Assembly (NCBI GenBank): GCA_036927565.1
Contig: JAYESD010000009.1
Location: forward strand, 158,680,929-158,744,928
DNA: 64,000 nucleotides
From: Tuctoria greenei
Lineage: Eukaryota > Streptophyta > Magnoliopsida > Poales > Poaceae
Direction: 5' to 3'
Shown: positions 57,217-64,000 of the stretch, in pieces
Position numbering within the stretch: the first letter of the stretch is position 1
Layout: each line of letters starts with the position of its first letter
Notes under the pieces: generated by a model
What the model saw: the letters and a program-made list of their open reading frames with translations, nothing else
Told to the model about the DNA's origin: nothing
Database searches by the model: none
Translations under genes and position numbers: made by a program

Positions 57217-59006
57217 AGGCCTGAGAAATTAATCATGCACACATAGTAATCTTGTTTCACCTATTTGCCCGTCTGGCTGGATTGTGAGCGGTCATGGGTT
57301 GTGAAGATGTCAGGTACAGCTAAGCGGAGTTGCCTCTCCTACTTGCTGCAACTTCATTGCAGCCTCCCTAAACGCCTTTTAATTTTTTAAGAGGACAGAA
57401 ACACCATGAGACACAAGAGAAGAAGGAAGTACTGAGTCTTTAGGTGCTTTTGGGGACGCTCTAACACCATGAACCGCATGGATCCTCATGGAAAAACAGC
57501 TATGGATTGGTTCCCGGTGCCTCATCTTCCTAGCTGCTACCAGAGTGCAATGAGTTTCTTTTAGTGAATTGGGTAGCTAGAATGTTTTAGCATTTGGAAA
57601 TGCACATGTGCTGCAGAATGAAACAACAAGCGAGCACAAGCTCACGCGCAGGCCATCAAACGCTACCTTTTATGTTTTCTTGCTGAAACTTGTACTAGTT
57701 TGCTCTCCCTTGGGGATACGGCAACTTTTATGAGCTTTTAAAACTACCTGGTCAGTTTTCACCTGAAATGTGTTCAGTTTCGTCTTTGTTACTTCATCAT
57801 TTTTTTAACATCTGTTGTAGTAGGTAGGTACTGTCAAATGGGACGTATGAGAATTACGATTTATTTAGCCGATAACTGCTGCTATCAGTGAGCGTGTGAG
57901 TGGCAAGACGAGTGTGATTTGTATTGATCAATTTTGGTTGCAAAAATTGGTCCGAATTGAACATACATCGCTCCAAGCTAAGGCTCCAACTAAACCTTGG
58001 TGGAGCAATTATGCAAAAACATATGTAAAGAATGCAAATCAAATATTGGTATAAGTTTGTTACTAGTATTTTGGAATCTTAACAAAAGTATTGGAATAAT
58101 ACCTATTTGTCTAGAGCGGATACTACAAGAAAATTCATGTACCACTCCCTCTATTTTGAAATAAATAATAGTTAATTAGGACAACTAATGAACTAGATTA
58201 CTCCATCCGCCTCTAAATATTTATCACTAATTAGTTCATTTTTAAACTAATCGGTGATAAGAATTTGTATATGTGAAGCACTCCGCAACTATACTGAAGG
58301 TTGCAGGTCCTCGAAAATAATGAAGGTATACGTCTACAACCTTCACGAGGCATGGCGTATGAGTTCGACCGGCGGATGCCGAATACACACACCTCCGTCA
58401 TAGTGCAACAAGTCATCTTGCAAATCTGTTGCTTTCTGAAGATGGCCTCATTTTCGTCGTGCAAGACATGGAACATGAAAGAAATCAACTCCCAGAAGTT
58501 GTTGAAGTCGTTGCAGGTGTACTAGCTGGATTCCCAATGCCCCTCAATCTAAATTCAGATACCTGTACCATGTACACAGAAAGGAGCAATCCGTATGCAT
58601 GTGGTTTCAGACGGAGGAACTGATGTGCCTTTCGTGAACGTAGTCTTAGGGTAGCACTTGCACAGCTACATGTCCAATGTTGATGGATGGGTGTTTCTCA
58701 TTGGTTATTGCAATGACACACAAATGCGTTAATGCAAATTTATAGGGACAAATAAGGAGTCATAATGTCATGGCCATCACTTTCACAATTTGGAGATCGA
58801 ATCGCCTTTTACCATGGAGTGGACCAAATTTCATGGTTCTAGAGTACCCTTTCATTTCGCTGGGCCAGTAAAGCAAGACGCGCTGGGCTTGCATCTTGAG
58901 CGCTTTGGGATCAGACTGGGGTCAATTTAATCGAGAAGTCTATGAGATGACTGGTATTATATAGCCTCACCTTCCTTTGAAGCCTTGTTTGTTGTCGTTG
59001 TATAGT
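57217..59006. other. Intergenic DNA with MITE remnants and a possible gene fragment
   Basis: Mostly AT-rich. Two Stowaway-like ends are present near 58143-58200 (CACTCCCTCTATTTTGAAAT) and 58201-58265 (CTCCATCCGCCTCTAAATAT). At 58432-58560 a frame reads SEDGLIFVVQDMEHERNQLP and EVVEVVAGVLAGFPMPLNLN, more protein-like than its surroundings, but I cannot assign it to a family and see no exon borders. I treat it as a possible fragment only. Confidence 0.4.
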
Positions 59007-59069
59007 ATTCTCTCCATCCCAAAATACTTGTCACTTTGTATTAAGTGACAAGTATTTTGGGATGAAGAT
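59007..59069. mobile_element. Stowaway-like MITE abutted or cut by element C
   Basis: CTCTCCATCCCAAAATACTT plus GTCACTT pairs with AAGTGACAAGTATTTTGGGATGAAG, forming a near-perfect hairpin. The right end reaches GATGAAGAT and is immediately followed by the LTR start TGTCG at 59070. Confidence 0.75.
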
Positions 59070-60101
59070 TGTCGAAGGTTCAATGTGATACTTCCTCCGG
59101 ATCTGCTAAGGAGCAGCCCGCGGAGGTTCATGTTCGGCGGGGCTTATGCCTCAAACTAGTGTTCTAGCGGAAGAGTATGAAACAGTCGAGTTTTTATGTA
59201 GTTCGGGTCGCAAGGAGCGTAACACCCTACTTCACAGTGGATTGTATTGATTGGTGACTTGTCTTTGTAGTGATGGCGGTTCGAACCTTTTATAGTCAAG
59301 GTCGGACGCCTTACAAGTGGGGTCTCGAGGCTCGACAGGTGGTCTCGGGGCAATCTTATCCTAAGAGATCTAAGGCTTCTTCTGTAAGCTTGCTCTGACT
59401 GCGGACGTGAGGACTCGTCGTCTTGCCGCCGGGTTGTCAGTAGCCCAAATGCCGTTGCTGATATTGGCAGGGAATGTCCCATTTGGCAGAGGGGGATAGG
59501 TCTGCGGCGCCTTCACTGCGTTGCGATTAGTCGTAGTGGTACCTGACATTAGGCGTGCGCCGCGCCATGCGCCTGGGGAAGTCGCGAATCTTCAAGGCTT
59601 GATGGAGACAAGGCGCACCACACTCTTAACTTCCCCACTATCTGCTCAGGGCAAGTGGACTAACCATGCGGCCGCTGGGGAGCTCTCCGCCATGGTGAAG
59701 GCCAAGCCCGTCTTGTGGGCCACGTGGCAGCTCAGGAGCTCACCTCTGTGGGGGAGGCCAGGTCTCACCCCGCGGGCCACGTGGTAGCTCGGGTGCCCGC
59801 CTTCGCTGGGGAGATCGGGTCTCAACTTCGTGGGCCATGTGGCAGCTTGGGAGCTCACCTCCGCGGAGGAGGTCGGGTCCCGTCCTGCTGGACATGTGGC
59901 TTCCTCACAGCTTGTCGTCAAGGTGGAATTGGGCTCCCCATTTTGGATGTCTCGTGGGCACCCCGGACTTCCCATCAGAAGTCGGTGGGTCCAGGTTTCT
60001 TTGAACACGTGGCGCCCTCGGAACCTGTCCCTGTTTGGAGGCGAGGTACCTAGGCGGCTCTAGCTTGTGCGCGAGGGTACCCGGTATGCGGGCTACCGAT
60101 A
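59070..60101 (-). repeat. 3' LTR of element C (about 1.03 kb)
   Basis: On the minus strand it starts TATCGGTAGCCCGCATACCG and ends CCTTCGACA, comparable with TATCGG...CCGACA of element B. AAGAT just outside (59065-59069) may be the target duplication, whose partner is out of the window. Boundaries rest on similarity to B because no second LTR is available. Confidence 0.65.
59717..59900. repeat. 57-58 bp tandem repeats within the LTR of element C
   Basis: The phrase GGGCCACGTGGCAGCTC recurs with changes at 59717, 59774, 59832 and (shortened) 59889. Each is followed by an ACCTCYGYGGRGGAGGTCGGGTC-like segment. The units carry CACGTG, a G-box core, in the first two copies. Confidence 0.75.
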
Positions 60102-60619
60102 GTGGCCCCTGGGTCCACCTTGGGGTGAGGCGATGAGCCCGAGGGTGGGGCCTTATCCTGTTTCCCGCGCGGTCTTTTAATTTTTGTATTGATCAGTCGA
60201 AGCGGTGCGCTCTTCTGCTGCTGTGACCACGCGTCCCTCTCTGGTTAAGGGGTCGTGGCGACGGGATCTTTGCTTGCTGCGACATTGTCGCGATGGTTCC
60301 CAAGGCGCCTGTTGCACTTCTGCTGCTTTCACTTCCGTCTTTATGGGAACCGCTGGGTTGCCTTCTCTGACGGGGAACTGCTCAAGCTGGCTTTTTTGAT
60401 GGGGGACATGGGCCCGCTCGCCATGGATGCCATGTTACGAGCCGTTGATTTGGAGTCCGCTCAAATTTGCACGGTGCGCCCAAACATCACTAGGGTACTT
60501 TAAGAAGGTACCTTTGTGGGCAATGGAGTTTCCTTTCTTCCACACGTCCCAAGCATTCGAGCCTTCGACTCCCTCCCTGTGTGTCTGCCCATCCTTGAGG
60601 TTCTCAACCCCCTGCTCCA

Positions 60620-63520
60620 ATGGACTCAGCTACGCCTCCTTCCTGGATGGAGGATGTCTCACCCGTGAGGCAACTTTGCTGCTAGGAGGACAAGGAACGA
60701 TGGGATCTGATCCGCCCCGGCTCCTTGCCACTGGAGTTGGGGGAGAAGGAGATCGTCTTCTTCCAAGCGTACGCATACTCCGGGTTCGTCCCTCCTGTTT
60801 CCTCCTTCCTGTTGACACTCCTAGAAGTCCTTGGGCTCCAGCTCCATCACCTGCCGCCGAACTCTCTGGTGGTTGTAGCGGTGTTCTCGCATTTCTACGA
60901 GATGTTAGTCGGGGTGTGCCCATGCGTGCTGGTGTTCCGGCAGTTCTTCGTGCTGAGGCGGACCGGGAAGAAGAACAAAGCCAACTTCCTCGGCGACTTC
61001 TGCTTCCATCATCGGGACAACAACCCCTTTAAGTACATTACTCCGCTTTCCTCGGCGAAGTGGCCCGGCTGGAGGAGCGATTGGGTGGTCATACATACCG
61101 ACGCCCACGATCGCATGGTCCTGCCCATCGGCTGGCCAGCGATTAGGAAGGTGTCCTAGGAGGAACACCCGAAGCTTGAGGCGACGTACACGCCGGTGAT
61201 GGAGAGGATCCGATTCCTGGCGGACCATGACCTGTCGGAGCTGTCGGTGATGGCCGACTTTGTTCGCCGTCGTCTGGCCCCTCTCCAGCACCGTTGCCAC
61301 CCTGCATGGCTCTACTTCGGGCTCCAAGATGGTACCAGGTTGCTGAGGGGTCGCGACACAAAGATGACCCCGTAGGAGGTGTTTGAAGCAATGTCCAAGG
61401 CGTGCAACGACCTACTGTTGGACGATGTCTTCAACCTTCCGCAGGCTTGCCCGCCGCTTTGCACGAATCGGAACCTTTAGACAAAGGTTCTGAAGGAGAT
61501 GCCCAACTTGGACGCGATTCGTCTTGCGCCGCAGCAGGTTGGCGATGGGAGTCGGGGCCTGGCCATCATCGACTCTTCAGAGGAGTTCGCACCTTCTTCA
61601 GGTTCCGAAGCCTCAGGGGTGGAGGAGGCACATGCTACTGGGGGGAAAGGCAAGGCGTTGGTCCCTGATGTAGGTAAGGGGAAGACACCGGTCCCCGACG
61701 TAGGCAAAGGGAAGGCCCTGGTGATCGAGGTCGTGAAGGAGAAACGCCCTCGGTCGCCACAGAGGGTGCCACCGCAGGTGGCCTTTGCTCCAAGTCAGCG
61801 TCCACTGGCGCGCCCCCTTCAGTACTTGGCGTCGGCGGTTCTTGGGGGGAGTTTCGGTCCATCAAGCGGCGGCTCCACTATCGTCGGCGGTCCACACGCC
61901 ATCCAACATCCCCGTCACCTGCGCGGTCCAGGGTGCCATAGGGGACTCCAGCAGCATCACACCAACGGAGCCTATGGCAAAAAGGCCTCGAGCCGACATC
62001 ATCGACGTCTCGGGAGGTGGCTCTGTCGGGGTTGGTGGAAGCACACCGGCGCAGTGCAGTGGCACTACTGGTGGTTTTGGCGGAGGCCCTGCCGGGATGG
62101 CATTGCCTGTTACGCCATCGCCAGGGCCTGCGACTTCAGGGTCGCCGAAAGTGGAGGCTCGCTGGAGCTTCCGGGGACGTCGGTAAGGCATTCTTGCCAA
62201 CGCTTGCTCTACTATCTCGCCTACCTATGTTGATTGGTTAGGGCTTTATCTTGATTTGCAGGGTTACGTCAGCTGTTGTGAGGCCCCTACCGCCGGGGTA
62301 GTGCCCAGAAGTGCTTTAAAGGTGGCGGAGGATGCTACGGCTGTGTTGGCGGGGCAACCTGTCAAGCTTGTTCAGGGGAGCGCTGCTCCGGCGTCTATGC
62401 CCGACGTGGGTAGTGAAGATTCTCCGGTTGTATCTCCAGCTGTCACGCTAGAGACACCTCCGGCCGTCGTGGCAGAGGCACTTTCGGCCGTCGTGGCAGA
62501 GGCCATGTCGGAGCCGACTCCGGGGGCTGGGGGTCTGACCTCCACTGCTGCCAATTCGGTGGGCGACTCTTTGAGTGATGGTGGCCCTATTGTGTCAGGT
62601 GGCACCGCAACTCCTGCTCAGACTCTGGGGGCAAGATCCCCAGTGCTGGTGGCCTAGCCTTCACCGCTACGGGAGGAAGGGGTCCCCGAGATGATCACCG
62701 GACAGCCTTCCCTGACTTCAGCCAGCCGGAGCGGCTTTCTGACGTCATGGACTTGATGCAATACAGCATCCTTCAGGTGCAATCCAACCTCCGTCGGGCG
62801 TAGGAGGCTCTTGACGCGGAGTGGGAGAAGCTGCGTGCCGAGGGCGAGCACCTCCGAGGCTGGGATGGTCTCATGAGATCCACGATTGCTGAGGCGAAGT
62901 ACCAGAAGGAGAGCAAGGAACTGGAGGTGAGGCACCGCTTGGTGAGGGCCTCAGACGCCTTGACTCGGAAGATTCTGGCCGATGCCAAGACAACCAACCA
63001 TGCTGCTGATGCCCGCCTGGATGCTCTTGCTGCTGGTCGAGAGGCCCTGAGTCGCCAAGAAGCCGCCATTGCCAAGAGGGAGGTTGTTGTCACCGAATAT
63101 TAGGTGGCAGCGCAAGAAATGATGGCCTGGGCTGAGGTCGATCGGGACAGACTGCAGTCCCGCCTCGAATACCTTGAGCTTCAGGAGAGGAATTTGGTGC
63201 AGGATCGGGTGTAGCACCTAGATGAGCGTCAGGAACTCCTCCTACACAATCTTGATGTTCAAGCCCAGGAGCATGCAACAGAGCGTCGCGCCCGGGAGCT
63301 TGATCTGCGAGAGTGTCAGTTGGCTCAGCGTCTGGAAGCAGAGGGTAGGGCGGCATCGGAGACGGTGGCATCCCATATCTTGGTGTGCTACCAGAGCCGA
63401 TACCCTGATCAGTCACTGGAGCCAGTTTTTGAAGGCCATGTTGAGGAACCCGAGGCGACAGCAGCGACGGAGGTTAAGGAAGCCGCCAAACATGTCGTAG
63501 CGCAGTTCATTCGGGGCTGA
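60620..63520 (+). pseudogene. Transposase_28-like antisense gene of element C, full length but with many TAG stops
   Basis: An ATG at 60620 opens MDSATPPSWMEDVSP. The same frame then gives ELGEKEIVFFQAYAYSGFVP, SFLLTLLEVLGLQLHHLPPN, FSHFYEMLVGVCPCVLVFRQ, FLGDFCFHHRDNNPFKY and KWPGWRSDWVVIHTDAH, matching Transposase_28 (PF04195) and the copy at 1-969. A low-complexity middle (GKGKALVPDVGKGKTPVPDV) and a long predicted coiled coil (62860-63400, for example RLDALAAGREALSRQEAAIA) follow, to a stop near 63520. Stops interrupt it at 60683, 61157, 61373, 61478, 62655, 62801, 63101 and 63212, every one TAG. Frameshifts lie between about 61785 and 62870. Function of the family is unknown. Confidence 0.75.
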
Positions 63521-64000
63521 GGCTAGTAGCTTGTTTTTGTATTCGGGGTTCACCCTCCCTTGTAAAGAATTCCTTAATGAACTCGAATTTGTGTTTTGCT
63601 TCTCGCCTTGTCTCTGTGCTTCTCAACTGTTGCTCTGAGTCATTAGCTACGTAAGGATTTGCAGAACATTTGTTGAGCTCGTTGGCTTCTCAAGACCAAC
63701 AATTTGCACAATTGACATGGCCGAAGTGTCGTCCGTTGATTTTCTGCATGTGGATCCCCTTAGAGGCCCCTTGGTAGATGTGGTTAGTTGGCTAATCACA
63801 TCTACTACTTGATCGCAGAATTTCTTGAACTGGCCCCCAGTGGAGTGGGGGTGTTTGGAGTGTTGTAGGGCCACCATTTGTCAGAGATGGATGCTCCGAC
63901 GTCGTCCACCATCGTCGCGGAGACGTTGACGGCAGACCCCTTGGGAGGAGTCGGAGCTGGATGCTCTAACATCGTCCACCATCGTCGTGGAGTCATCGAC
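63521..64000. other. Internal non-coding part of element C, ending in a 70-bp repeat
   Basis: No coding capacity. Two copies of a unit containing GGATGCTCYRACRTCGTCCACCATCGTCGYGGAG start at about 63888 and 63958, 70 bases apart. The repeat reaches the window edge, so its copy number is unknown. Confidence 0.6.

Larger units (their letters stand above)
59070..64000 (-). mobile_element. Gypsy-like LTR retrotransposon C, 3' part in reverse orientation (runs off the right edge)
   Basis: An LTR (59070-60101) is followed by a sequence that in reverse reads GGTGGACCCAGGGGCCAC, the same polypurine tract as in elements A and B, so this is the 3' LTR of a minus-strand element. Its internal region to the right carries, on the plus strand and therefore antisense to the element, a Transposase_28-like gene, the same arrangement as in element A. 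Gag, pol and the 5' LTR would lie beyond the right edge. Confidence 0.75.

Noticed and set aside
1..64000. Bacterial-type systems (operons, CRISPR, riboswitches) and tRNA or rRNA genes
   Set aside because: The window is a plant nuclear region; I found no tRNA or rRNA sequence and no prokaryotic gene organisation.

Overview
This is nuclear DNA from a flowering plant, almost certainly a grass (Poaceae). Genes have many short introns with GT-AG borders, exon GC content is high near the 5' ends, small Stowaway-like elements with CTCCCTCCGT-type ends are scattered throughout, and the EPSP synthase and plastid transketolase proteins match grass family members closely. I cannot name the species from sequence alone.

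Layout. (1) 1-13187 is a nest of LTR retrotransposons. A Copia-type element on the minus strand (right LTR about 11873-13182, primer-binding site 11859-11870, gag and pol running leftwards) was split by two Gypsy-like elements. One is complete but internally deleted (2983-8850, 5-bp target duplication GGTGT). The other enters from the left edge and ends at 2263. (2) 13188-16420 holds inverted-repeat elements and no recognisable gene. (3) 16421-53456 is a gene-rich island: a SEC1/KEULE-type vesicle-fusion gene (-), a myeloid-leukemia-factor-like gene (+), the Fe-S assembly factor IBA57 (+), an LRR receptor-like pseudokinase (-), a tRNA 2'-phosphotransferase (+), an RPS20-like locus with a broken reading frame and four box C/D snoRNA-like sequences in one intron (+), EPSP synthase (-) and plastid transketolase (+). 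(4) 53457-59069 is intergenic with small duplications, a LINE 3' remnant and MITEs. (5) 59070-64000 is the start of a third Gypsy-like element in reverse orientation, carrying a decayed antisense Transposase_28-like gene.

Functional links. Transketolase and EPSP synthase are divergently arranged, about 1.7 kb apart start to start. One supplies erythrose-4-phosphate, the shikimate-pathway substrate, and the other catalyses the sixth step of that pathway; both are plastid enzymes. SEC1 and the MLF-like gene are also divergent. IBA57 (mitochondrial Fe-S) and TPT1 (tRNA splicing) look like housekeeping genes, and clusters of TGGGCC/GGCCCA motifs lie upstream of MLF and TPT1.

Most interesting locus: the RPS20-like gene at 42734-44683. 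Its protein frame has a nonsense codon at 43075 and a 3' frameshift near 44648, yet its second intron keeps four paralogous snoRNA-like units, each with terminal stem, C, D' and D boxes. Three of the four keep a guide complementary to the conserved UUAAAAAGCUCG segment of 18S rRNA. I infer a ribosomal-protein gene turning, or already turned, into a non-coding snoRNA host.
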